A stretch of DNA of 5,303 bases from Alphaproteobacteria bacterium. Its GTDB lineage: Bacteria; Pseudomonadota; Alphaproteobacteria; Rhizobiales; Devosiaceae. The stretch lies in the NCBI GenBank assembly GCA_018820005.1, contig JAHJOS010000362.1, positions 1 to 5,303 on the forward strand, written 5' to 3'. The notes below the pieces were generated by a model, which was given only the letters and a program-made list of their open reading frames with translations, did no database searches and had not been told where the DNA came from. Both the position numbers and the translations under genes were made by a program. Shown in pieces: positions 1 to 5,137 of the stretch (positions within the stretch are counted from its first letter, which is position 1; every line of letters starts with the position of its first letter).

Positions 1-448
1 CAACGCCGCGGTCAGCCGGCGCAATATTGGCGCCGCCCACCAGTCCGGTAATCCCCTTGCCGATCTGGGCCGGCGTATTGGGCATGGCCCGCACCACGCG
101 ATCAGTGCCCAGTTCGCGGCAAAGCCGCGCAATATCAATGCCGGCCGCAATAGAGATGGCGAGCGTATTGGGGCCCACCACCGGCTGCAGCGTCTGCATG
201 ACCTGATCGATGATCTGTGGCTTGACCGCCAGCACCAGCACATTGGGCATCAGCCCGCTGGCCTGGCTGTTCAGCGTCAGCCCATAGTCATCGGCCAGTT
301 CACGCGCCGCCGGACCAGGCGCTGGATCAACCAGAATAAGATTGCTGGGCGACAGGCCCGCATCGAGCCAGCCACGCGCCAGGGCAAGGCCCATCTTGCC
401 GGCGCCCACCAGCATGACGGGGCCAATGGCATTGAGATTGGCGCTCAT
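1..448 (-). CDS. proC: Pyrroline-5-carboxylate reductase (partial, N-terminal 149 residues)
   Basis: ProC catalyses the last step of proline synthesis in the cytoplasm: NAD(P)H-dependent reduction of 1-pyrroline-5-carboxylate to L-proline. The visible part starts at ATG 446-448 and runs off the left edge, so about 149 of the usual roughly 270 residues are present. Seen in the translation: a Rossmann nucleotide-binding motif VGAGKMG at residues 14-20 after a hydrophobic beta strand, AVKPQ at 74-78, and the family hallmark RAMPNTPAQIG at 120-130, followed by GKGITGLVGG. The start overlaps the stop of the upstream ybjN gene as ATGA (445-448), which points to translational coupling and one transcript. 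The frame is intact with nothing unusual. Identification is firm; the C-terminal dimerisation and active-site half lies outside the window. Confidence 0.95.
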   Translation of the reverse strand, partial: MSANLNAIGPVMLVGAGKMGLALARGWLDAGLSPSNLILVDPAPGPAARELADDYGLTLNSQASGLMPNVLVLAVKPQIIDQVMQTLQPVVGPNTLAISIAAGIDIARLCRELGTDRVVRAMPNTPAQIGKGITGLVGGANIAPADRGV

Positions 449-945
449 GCTTCACCAACGGTTTCAAACATCACATGGCTGAGGGCATCGGCGGCAGTCT
501 TGCCGGCCCAGACCACGAACTGGAAGGCCTGATAATAGAGATCGCAGCTATCGGTAGCCGAGCGAAGCAACGCTTCGCACTGCTGGGGCGACACCTCGGC
601 GCCCCCGGTGAGCAGGTGCGAATTGCGGAACAGCACTACGCCTTCCTTGTTCCAGATGTCGAAATGGCCGATCCACAGCTGCTCGTTGATCAGGGAGATC
701 AGCTGTTTGATCTCGGCACGACGGCCTTCGGGGACCTTCAGATCGAAGGCGCTGGCGATATGCAGGCTCTCGAGATCTTCCATCCAGTTGAACGAGACAT
801 GGTAGTCACTCCAGCCGCCGCGCACCGAGATGGAAATCTCGTCGGCATCCTGGCGCTCAAAGGTCCAATCGTTGATCGAGGCAATGTGCTCAATGATGTC
901 CACCGGATGGACAATGCGATCGATCTCTACTTGGATGAGTGACAT
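445..945 (-). CDS. YbjN domain-containing protein
   Basis: A 166-residue acidic, soluble protein without signal peptide or membrane segment. It resembles the YbjN family (putative sensory transduction regulator fold, related to type III secretion chaperone-like folds); the biochemical role is not established. Features typical of alphaproteobacterial members are the N-terminal hydrophobic helix after MSLIQVEIDR, a central GGWSDYHVSFNW block, WIGHFDIW at about residues 90-97, VVLFRNSHLL at about 102-111 and a C-terminal YYQAFQFVVWAGK segment with AADAL after it. I chose ATG 943-945. The open frame extends to an ATG at 1119, but the extra 58 residues do not look like the family, and AGGA/GAAG purine stretches precede 945. 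It overlaps proC by 4 nt (ATGA), so the two are probably co-transcribed. The leader upstream carries a CtrA-type box and two GANTC sites. Confidence 0.85.
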   Translation of the reverse strand: MSLIQVEIDRIVHPVDIIEHIASINDWTFERQDADEISISVRGGWSDYHVSFNWMEDLESLHIASAFDLKVPEGRRAEIKQLISLINEQLWIGHFDIWNKEGVVLFRNSHLLTGGAEVSPQQCEALLRSATDSCDLYYQAFQFVVWAGKTAADALSHVMFETVGEA

Positions 946-1047
946 TGACGTCTTCTGTCCTGGAAACGCGTATTTGAATTCATGCAGCCCAGCGGGGCCG
1001 GCATTTGTCGGATACTCAGGGAACTCAATGCCCGCCCAAGGGCTTAC

Positions 1048-1052
1048 GAATC
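1048..1052. promoter_or_regulatory. GANTC site (candidate CcrM methylation site) in ybjN leader
   Basis: The sequence reads GAATC, matching GANTC, the target of the cell-cycle methyltransferase CcrM in many alphaproteobacteria. It lies between the phosphoesterase gene and ybjN, about 100 bp upstream of the chosen ybjN start. It is one of only three GANTC sites I found in the window, all of them intergenic. Methylation and a regulatory effect are inference. Confidence 0.45.
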
Positions 1053-1074
1053 GTCCTGATGTTTTGACCGTACA

Positions 1075-1097
1075 CGTCCCCACTGATTCAGGGGACG
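1075..1097. repeat. Perfect 7-bp inverted repeat (hairpin or operator) upstream of ybjN
   Basis: CGTCCCC (1075-1081) and GGGGACG (1091-1097) are exact reverse complements around a 9-nt loop that itself contains CTGATTCA, giving an alternative inner pairing CTG/CAG. It is not followed by a T tract on either strand, so it is not a clear terminator. It lies between the CtrA-type box and ybjN and could be a leader RNA hairpin or a protein-binding palindrome. Confidence 0.45.
1085..1089. promoter_or_regulatory. GANTC site inside the loop of a hairpin upstream of ybjN
   Basis: The sequence reads GATTC, a candidate CcrM site, 32 bp from the GAATC at 1048-1052. It sits within the 9-nt loop of the perfect 7-bp inverted repeat 1075-1097. 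Close pairs of GANTC sites in promoters are a known pattern for methylation-sensitive cell-cycle genes in Caulobacter; whether this one acts that way is inference. Confidence 0.45.
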
Positions 1098-1149
1098 CGA
1101 CGCAGTCCAAGGACGGCAATCTCTTGTGGATGATGATCGGGGGGTGAGG

Positions 1150-1166
1150 GTTAACAGACTATTAAC
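1150..1166 (-). promoter_or_regulatory. Candidate CtrA-binding site (TTAA-N7-TTAAC)
   Basis: The sequence GTTAA-CAGACTA-TTAAC contains the CtrA consensus TTAA-N7-TTAAC without mismatch. Because it is flanked by G and C it matches perfectly on both strands; the minus-strand reading, TTAACCCT at the second half-site, is the closer to the TTAACCAT form. CtrA is the master cell-cycle response regulator of alphaproteobacteria. The only downstream genes in the matching orientation are ybjN-proC, with the ybjN start about 205 bp away, so it would act on that unit. The site also lies only 31 bp past the phosphoesterase stop. The match is seen; binding is inference. Confidence 0.5.
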
Positions 1167-1175
1167 GGCAGGACA

Positions 1176-1190
1176 GTCTCAACCGGCCTT
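1176..1190 (-). repeat. 15-bp repeat, copy 1 (inverted partner at 5111-5125)
   Basis: Read on the minus strand, this is AAGGCCGGTTGAGAC, identical to the plus-strand sequence at 5111-5125. It begins just past the phosphoesterase stop codon. The two copies are in opposite orientation relative to the window, each in an intergenic region. No function is known to me. Confidence 0.5.
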
Positions 1191-1196
1191 TTTGCG

Positions 1197-1919
1197 TCAA
1201 AACAGGCCAGTTGCGTCAACCCAGCCGGTCTGCAGTGCCTCTTTCCACGGGGCAAAGCCATTGGACAGCGCCTGTTCGCCCGCAGCCATGTGGTCATATT
1301 GAACCACGCGCAAATCGGTAAACCACTGCCCATTGCGCCGCTCGATAATGGCGTAGCGGGCATCGGGCGAGCCATGGGTGAGCTGCATGCCCACCGCGCC
1401 GGGGTTGATGATCTGCCGCCCGTCGCGCAGGCGGACGGAGCGCGCGATATGGGTGTGGCCACACAGCATGATGGGATAGTCGATGCCGCTGGCGGCCCGC
1501 ATCACAGTATCTTCGGCCGGCAGGGTCATCTGCCGATCCTGATACCAGCCATCAACCCACGCCAGCGTGTCTGAAGTCGGCGTGCCGTGGCACAAGAAGA
1601 CTTCGCCGTTGAACACAGCCGTCGCCGGCAAGGCGGCCAACCAGGCACGATGGGCCTGCTTCATCCGCATCAGCGCAAAGCGGTCGACCGGGTTGAGGCT
1701 TTTGTCAGGTGGATCGAGCAGCCAACGATCGTGGTTGCCCATGATGACGGGACCATCCAGCGCCATCAGGCGGTCAGCGGCACCGGCAGGGTCCATTGGC
1801 CCGCTGACGTGGTCGCCCAGGCACAGCGTGGCGTCGGCGCCCTGGCGGGCAATATCGGCCAGCACCGCATCAAGCGCCAGCGCATTGCCATGCACATCGG
1901 AGATGACGGCGAACCGCAT
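1197..1919 (-). CDS. Metallophosphoesterase (calcineurin-like, YfcE/MJ0936-type)
   Basis: A 240-residue cytoplasmic phosphoesterase of the calcineurin-like superfamily, which uses a dinuclear metal centre to hydrolyse phosphomono- or phosphodiesters. All metal-site motifs are visible in order: D8-x-H10 in SDVHGN, GD at 35-36, GNHD at 61-64, CHG at 110-112 and GHTH at 154-157, followed by NPGAVG at 172-177. The length and the NPGAVG block match the small YfcE-like group rather than the larger nucleotidase or exonuclease types. The physiological substrate cannot be told from the sequence. ATG 1917-1919 lies 2 nt after the ubiK stop, so it is probably the second gene of a ubiK-phosphoesterase unit. 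A link to ubiquinone synthesis is not implied by the family and would be guesswork. Confidence 0.92.
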   Translation of the reverse strand: MRFAVISDVHGNALALDAVLADIARQGADATLCLGDHVSGPMDPAGAADRLMALDGPVIMGNHDRWLLDPPDKSLNPVDRFALMRMKQAHRAWLAALPATAVFNGEVFLCHGTPTSDTLAWVDGWYQDRQMTLPAEDTVMRAASGIDYPIMLCGHTHIARSVRLRDGRQIINPGAVGMQLTHGSPDARYAIIERRNGQWFTDLRVVQYDHMAAGEQALSNGFAPWKEALQTGWVDATGLF

Positions 1920-1921
1920 CT

Positions 1922-2176
1922 CTACTTTGCTTTGGTGGTGCCGACCTTGAGCGCGGCCAGTTCCTGGCGCAGCGCATCGATCTCTTCGCCCTGAACCTGA
2001 ACCAGCTCGCGCAGCGCGTCAAAATCCTCGCGCTTGACCAGATCCATGTCCACCACGAGGCGCTGAGCCTGCCCCTTGACCGCCGTCTCGACCTCGCGGC
2101 GCACGCCATCGGCAACGCCAGCGGCTTCATTCATGACACGGCCAAGCCCGTCAAATATCCTGTTGCTCTGGTTCAT
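1922..2176 (-). CDS. ubiK: UbiK family ubiquinone-biosynthesis accessory factor (BMFP/YqiC-like)
   Basis: An 84-residue protein with the layout of UbiK (formerly BMFP, E. coli YqiC). The N-terminal amphipathic region has RIFDGLGRVMNEAAG at about residues 6-20 and a charged helix at 21-45. Then comes the family-typical DLVKREDFDALRELV (45-59) and a C-terminal coiled coil with regularly spaced hydrophobic residues at about 57-77, ending in a lysine-rich tail. In enterobacteria UbiK forms a trimeric coiled coil, binds UbiJ and lipids and helps aerobic coenzyme Q synthesis. The same job here is inferred. ATG 2174-2176 is preceded by a GGGGTG ribosome binding site 5 nt upstream. It is transcribed divergently from lgt and followed 2 nt later by the phosphoesterase gene. 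Small size leaves some uncertainty, but the KREDFDALRELV core is characteristic. Confidence 0.85.
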   Translation of the reverse strand: MNQSNRIFDGLGRVMNEAAGVADGVRREVETAVKGQAQRLVVDMDLVKREDFDALRELVQVQGEEIDALRQELAALKVGTTKAK

Positions 2177-2251
2177 GGCACACCCCGTTTGGTTCAGCTT
2201 TTATCACATGATACTTAGGTGATGGCTGCTCACTTGACCAGAGTGGCCGAA

Positions 2252-2277
2252 GCGGCAATGGTCCGCCCGATTGCCGC
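2252..2277 (+). promoter_or_regulatory. 8-bp hairpin abutting the lgt ribosome binding site
   Basis: GCGGCAAT (2252-2259) and ATTGCCGC (2270-2277) form a perfect 8-bp stem with a 10-nt loop. The 3' arm ends directly against the AGGAG ribosome binding site at 2278-2282. A competing fold pairs GACCA (2236-2240) with TGGTC (2259-2263) and GCCG (2246-2249) with CGGC (2253-2256), which would break the 8-bp stem. A role in translation control is inference; the complementarity is seen. Confidence 0.45.
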
Positions 2278-2282
2278 AGGAG
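2278..2282 (+). promoter_or_regulatory. Ribosome binding site deciding the GTG start of lgt
   Basis: AGGAG lies 7 nt before GTG 2290-2292. It supports this non-ATG start; the frame is open further upstream but offers no start with comparable spacing. Confidence 0.7.
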
Positions 2283-2289
2283 CCCGAGC

Positions 2290-3113
2290 GTGCCCTTTCC
2301 CGATATCAATCCGGTCGCCTTTGCCATCGGTCCGTTTGCCGTCCGCTGGTATGCGCTGGGCTATCTGTTCGGCGTCGGCCTGGGGGCAGCCTATGGCTAT
2401 CGTCTGCTCGCTAATACAAGGCTGTGGCACAAGGGCGAGCCGCCGTTCAAGGCGCCCGACATCTGGGATTTCGCCTTCTGGACCATGCTGGCGATCGTCA
2501 TCGGCGGCCGCACGGGATATGTGCTGTTTTACAACCTGCCGTTCTATCTGGCCAACCCAACCCAGATCATCAATACGCTCGATGGCGGCATGTCCTACCA
2601 CGGCGGCATGATCGGGCTGATGCTCGCGGCGATCCTCTTTACCCGTTCCAAGCATGGCAATTGGCTGAGCGCGCTCGATCTGATCGCCTCGGTCAGCACC
2701 ATCGGCATCTTTCTGGTGCGCATCGCCAATTTCATCAATGCCGAGCTCTATGGCGCGCCGACGGCCCTGCCCTGGGGCGTCATATTCCCCACCGACCCGG
2801 ACCACGTACCACGCCACCCCAGCCAGCTTTATGAAGCAGCGCTCGAAGGCCTGCTGCTGTTCCTTGTTATCCGCGTCTTCACCCACGTGTTTTACAGCCT
2901 GCGGCGACCCGGCCTCGTGCCGGTATCTTCGGCATTGGCTATGGGCTCAGCCGCATTGCCGTCGAGTTCGTCCGCCTGCCCGATGAGCAGTTGGGCTATC
3001 TCTATGGCGGCTGGCTGACCATGGGCATGGTGCTGAGCCTGCCGCTGGTGCTGGGCGGGCTGGGCTTTGTGATCTATGCCATGACCAGAAAGCAGAACGC
3101 CCTGCGCCCCTGA
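2290..3113 (+). pseudogene. lgt: Prolipoprotein diacylglyceryl transferase, interrupted by an apparent 1-nt frameshift
   Basis: Lgt is an inner-membrane enzyme that moves diacylglycerol from phosphatidylglycerol to the lipobox cysteine of prolipoproteins. The GTG start at 2290 encodes PFPDINPVAFAIGPFAVRWY, a typical Lgt N-terminus. Catalytic-region motifs follow: HGG at 104-106 (H104 matches E. coli H103), the family signature R144-x-A-N-F-x-N-x-E-x2-G155, and HPSQLYE at 176-182, with several membrane helices. After LRRPGLV (about residue 210, 2919) the frame drifts and stops at 3016-3018 with an unrelated tail. In the -1 frame from 2922 the true C-terminus continues as GIFGIGYGLSRIAVEFVR, PDEQLG and a last membrane helix to TGA 3111-3113. 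One missing G near 2919-2920 restores a normal 274-residue protein. The broken product lacks the Tyr and Arg matching E. coli Y235 and R239. Sequencing error or a recent mutation are both possible. Confidence 0.93.
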
Positions 3114-3142
3114 GCGCGCCGCCGCCCCGCAGCGAGCTGAAC

Positions 3143-4252
3143 ATGATCGACACGACAATGACCGACCCGACCACGACCGAACTATCACCCAGCCTGCCCG
3201 AGCTGATCGACATGCAGATCCGCACCAGCGGACCCATGTCGATCGCCAGCTACATGGGCCTGTGTCTGACCCATCCCACCAAGGGCTACTACCGCAATAT
3301 GGACCCGCTGGGGGCCGGCGGCGATTTCATCACCGCGCCCGAAATCAGCCAGATGTTCGGCGAGCTGATCGGCTTTTTCATCGTCAATCTCTGGCAGCAG
3401 ATGGGGAGCCCCAAGGAGTTCACCCTGCTCGAACTGGGGCCCGGGCGCGGCACGTTGATGGCCGATGTCCTCAGGGTCGCCTGTCGTGCGGAGGGCTTTC
3501 GCGATGCGCTGGACTTGCGACTGTTCGAAACCAATCTGGCGCTGATCGCCGAACAGAACGCCCGGCTTGAAGCCTATGGCGCCAAATGGATCGACGCCTT
3601 TGACAAGGTGGGCCCCGGCCCGCTTCTGGTGGTTGCCAACGAATTTTTCGACGCCCTGCCGATCCGCCAGTTCGTCCGCGGCCAGGATGGCTGGCACGAG
3701 CGCATGGTGGGCACCAACAATGGTCGGCGCGTCTTCGGCCTCAACCCCACGCCGATCCCGGCGTCGGCCATGCCCGAAACACCGGCTGATGCCGAAATCA
3801 ACGCCGTGCTCGAAGTGGGCCTGGCGAGCGGCGAAGTAATGAACCGTCTGGCGAGCACCATCTCCACCCAGGGCGGCGCGATCCTCGCGATCGACTATGG
3901 CTATGCCCGCACCCAGACTGGCGAAACCCTCCAGGGCGTGCGGCGGCACCAGTTTGCCGATGTGCTCGATGCCCCCGGCGAGGTCGATATCTCCGCCCAT
4001 GTTGATTTCGAGGCGCTGGGCAATGTCGCAGCCGGCGCGGGCCTGACGGTGCAGCCCCTGGCCACGCAAGGGCAATTCCTCAACCGAATGGGTATCAATC
4101 AGCGCGCCAGCGCGCTGATTGCTGCCAATCCGCGCATGGCCGATGAGCTGGCCAGCGCCAAGGCGCGCCTGGTTGCGCCCGAGCAGATGGGCAATCTGTT
4201 CAAGGCCTTCTGCGCGGCCAGCCCCGGCCTGCAGCCACCGGGATTTGAATAA
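3143..4252 (+). CDS. MidA/NDUFAF7-type class I SAM-dependent methyltransferase
   Basis: A 369-residue cytoplasmic protein of the MidA/NDUFAF7 family (DUF185, Methyltransf_28). The mitochondrial member dimethylates an arginine of a complex I core subunit during assembly. The bacterial substrate is not established; a role on complex I is a reasonable guess for an alphaproteobacterium. Visible motifs: the MSIASYMGLCLTHPTKGYY segment at 32-50, the GGDFITAPEISQMFGE block at 59-74, the SAM-binding loop ELGPGRGTL at 97-105, NEFFDALPIRQF at 166-177, and a later AIDYGYA strand. Length is normal and the frame intact. The ATG lies 29 nt after the lgt stop with only a weak purine stretch (GCGAG) before it; a second Met at 3158 is possible. 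The stop overlaps the pgeF start by one base, so lgt, this gene and pgeF look like one operon. Confidence 0.93.
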   Translation: MIDTTMTDPTTTELSPSLPELIDMQIRTSGPMSIASYMGLCLTHPTKGYYRNMDPLGAGGDFITAPEISQMFGELIGFFIVNLWQQMGSPKEFTLLELGPGRGTLMADVLRVACRAEGFRDALDLRLFETNLALIAEQNARLEAYGAKWIDAFDKVGPGPLLVVANEFFDALPIRQFVRGQDGWHERMVGTNNGRRVFGLNPTPIPASAMPETPADAEINAVLEVGLASGEVMNRLASTISTQGGAILAIDYGYARTQTGETLQGVRRHQFADVLDAPGEVDISAHVDFEALGNVAAGAGLTVQPLATQGQFLNRMGINQRASALIAANPRMADELASAKARLVAPEQMGNLFKAFCAASPGLQPPGFE

Positions 4253-5022
4253 TGACTGCACCCTTCGAGCAAAGCCCGGCGCTTGCTGCCGTCTCATCGG
4301 TGCGGCACGGTTTTTTTGGCCGTGAAGGCGGCGTGTCTTCAGGCGATTTCGCCAGCAACAACATGTCACTGACCGTCGGCGACGCGCCGGACTGGGTCGA
4401 GACCAACCGCGCGAGTGCGGCCGAGACGGTCGGCTATGGCCGCGACGACCTCTGCCTGGTCAGGCAGACCCATTCCACCATTGTACGCGTGCTGACCGAA
4501 CGCCCCGGCGATGACGGGTTGCACGAAGCCGATGCCATCGTCTCGACGGTGCGGGGGCTGGCACTAGGCATATTGACCGCCGATTGCACCCCGGTGCTTT
4601 TTGTCGATCCGATGGCCGGCGTGATCGGGGCCGCCCATGCCGGCTGGCGCGGCGCCGTGGATGGCACCTGCACAGCAACGGTCAAGGCAATGGTTGAACT
4701 GGGTGCCGATCCAACCCGCATCATGGCGGCCATTGGCCCCACCATCAGCGGCGCCAATTATGAAGTCGGCGACAATTTCATGGATGACTTCATGGCGCTG
4801 CAGCCGGAGGGCTATCGTCACTTCTCACAAGCGCCGGGCGAGCGCACCCATTTCGATCTGCCCGGCTTTGTCGCGGCGCAACTGCAGAAGTCAGGCGTGG
4901 CGACAATCGAGCGCATCGGCGGCTGCACCTATGGCCAGCCCCACCGCTATTTTTCCCATCGCTACGCCACGCACCACCAGACCCGGACCGGGCGCCAGAT
5001 CGCGATCATCGGGCTGACATAA
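4252..5022 (+). CDS. pgeF: Peptidoglycan editing factor PgeF (YfiH/laccase-domain family)
   Basis: A 256-residue cytoplasmic protein of the YfiH/YlmD (Cu-oxidase_4) family, often called polyphenol oxidase. In E. coli, PgeF removes L-serine wrongly joined to UDP-MurNAc in place of L-alanine and so keeps the stem peptide correct. The family metal site is complete: His74 in RQTHS, Cys112 in TADC, His129 in HAGWRG. Other hallmarks are HGFFGREGGVS at 19-29, the EADAIVS segment at 92-98, IGPTISGANYEVG at 161-173, GGCTY at 223-227 and FSHR at 234-237, ending TGRQIAIIGL. Its ATG shares one base with the preceding TAA (TAATG at 4250-4254) and has no strong ribosome binding site, so translation is probably coupled to the upstream methyltransferase. 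Full length and intact. The molecular assignment is firm; the editing role is carried over from E. coli. Confidence 0.95.
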   Translation: MTAPFEQSPALAAVSSVRHGFFGREGGVSSGDFASNNMSLTVGDAPDWVETNRASAAETVGYGRDDLCLVRQTHSTIVRVLTERPGDDGLHEADAIVSTVRGLALGILTADCTPVLFVDPMAGVIGAAHAGWRGAVDGTCTATVKAMVELGADPTRIMAAIGPTISGANYEVGDNFMDDFMALQPEGYRHFSQAPGERTHFDLPGFVAAQLQKSGVATIERIGGCTYGQPHRYFSHRYATHHQTRTGRQIAIIGLT

Positions 5023-5043
5023 TTCTTTACCTATCGACCAATT

Positions 5044-5058
5044 GCGGCGTTGCGCCGC
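5044..5058. repeat. 6-bp GC-rich hairpin downstream of pgeF
   Basis: GCGGCG (5044-5049) and CGCCGC (5053-5058) are exact reverse complements with a 3-nt loop, 21 bp after the pgeF stop. No T tract follows on either strand, so it is not a standard intrinsic terminator. It might still act as an mRNA 3' stabiliser or a weak or factor-dependent stop. Confidence 0.4.
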
Positions 5059-5065
5059 CGGGATG

Positions 5066-5070
5066 GACTC
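5066..5070. promoter_or_regulatory. GANTC site in prs leader
   Basis: GACTC, a candidate CcrM methylation site, lies 67 bp before the prs start codon and 43 bp after pgeF. It is the third and last GANTC found in the window and again intergenic. A link to prs expression is inference. Confidence 0.4.
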
Positions 5071-5110
5071 GCTAAAGCTGCCCGCGAAACTGGAAGGCCT
5101 TCATCCCCTC

Positions 5111-5125
5111 AAGGCCGGTTGAGAC
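5111..5125 (+). repeat. 15-bp repeat, copy 2 (inverted partner at 1176-1190)
   Basis: AAGGCCGGTTGAGAC here equals the minus-strand sequence at 1176-1190. In this copy CTCAA (5108-5112) and TTGAG (5119-5123) also form a 5-bp inverted repeat around GGCCGG; copy 1 lacks the left arm. It ends against the prs ribosome binding site. Confidence 0.5.
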
Positions 5126-5129
5126 AGGA
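5126..5129 (+). promoter_or_regulatory. Ribosome binding site of prs
   Basis: AGGA lies 8 nt before ATG 5138-5140 and supports that start, which gives the conserved Prs N-terminus MKLVTGNSNRALA. Confidence 0.6.
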
Positions 5130-5137
5130 TCGCGCCC

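Larger units (their letters stand above)
2177..2289. promoter_or_regulatory. Divergent ubiK / lgt promoter region
   Basis: These 113 bp must drive ubiK leftwards and lgt rightwards. Visible elements: TATCA-CA-TGATA, a palindrome at 2202-2213, whose minus-strand reading gives TATCAT (2208-2213) as a possible -10 for ubiK; CTTGAC at 2233-2238, the form of -35 favoured in alphaproteobacteria, as a possible lgt -35 but with only a weak -10 (AATGGT) 17 nt later; and several hairpins at 2217-2277. The promoter calls are weak pattern matches and exclude some of the RNA structures if the lgt transcript starts near 2268. Confidence 0.4.

Noticed and set aside
475..942. 155-codon plus-strand frame opposite ybjN
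   Set aside because: Antisense shadow; the YbjN reading on the minus strand fits its family and overlaps proC in typical operon fashion.
1138..1150. G-rich run as a possible quadruplex
   Set aside because: Only two G tracts of three or more are present, too few for an intramolecular quadruplex.
1176..1196. Terminator-like GGCC followed by a T run on the plus strand
   Set aside because: No upstream arm pairs with CCGGCC, and no plus-strand gene ends here.
2236..2289. Stretch resembling the 5' part of a class II tRNA (GACCAGAGTGGCCGAAGCGG)
   Set aside because: No acceptor stem partner, anticodon arm or T-loop sequence follows; the similarity is superficial.
2230..2886. 218-codon minus-strand frame opposite lgt
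   Set aside because: Antisense shadow of lgt with no motif of its own.
2908..2925. Programmed -1 ribosomal frameshift in lgt
   Set aside because: No slippery heptamer of the X-XXY-YYZ kind is present around the shift, and Lgt is not known to use one; a missing base explains it better.
3185..4369. Long open frame of 394 codons on the minus strand, longer than the gene opposite it
   Set aside because: It is antisense to the MidA-type gene, whose motifs are clear; its translation has no recognisable motif and the openness follows from GC-rich codon structure.
5044..5064. Intrinsic terminator after pgeF
   Set aside because: The stem is good but no T tract follows, so I list it only as a hairpin.
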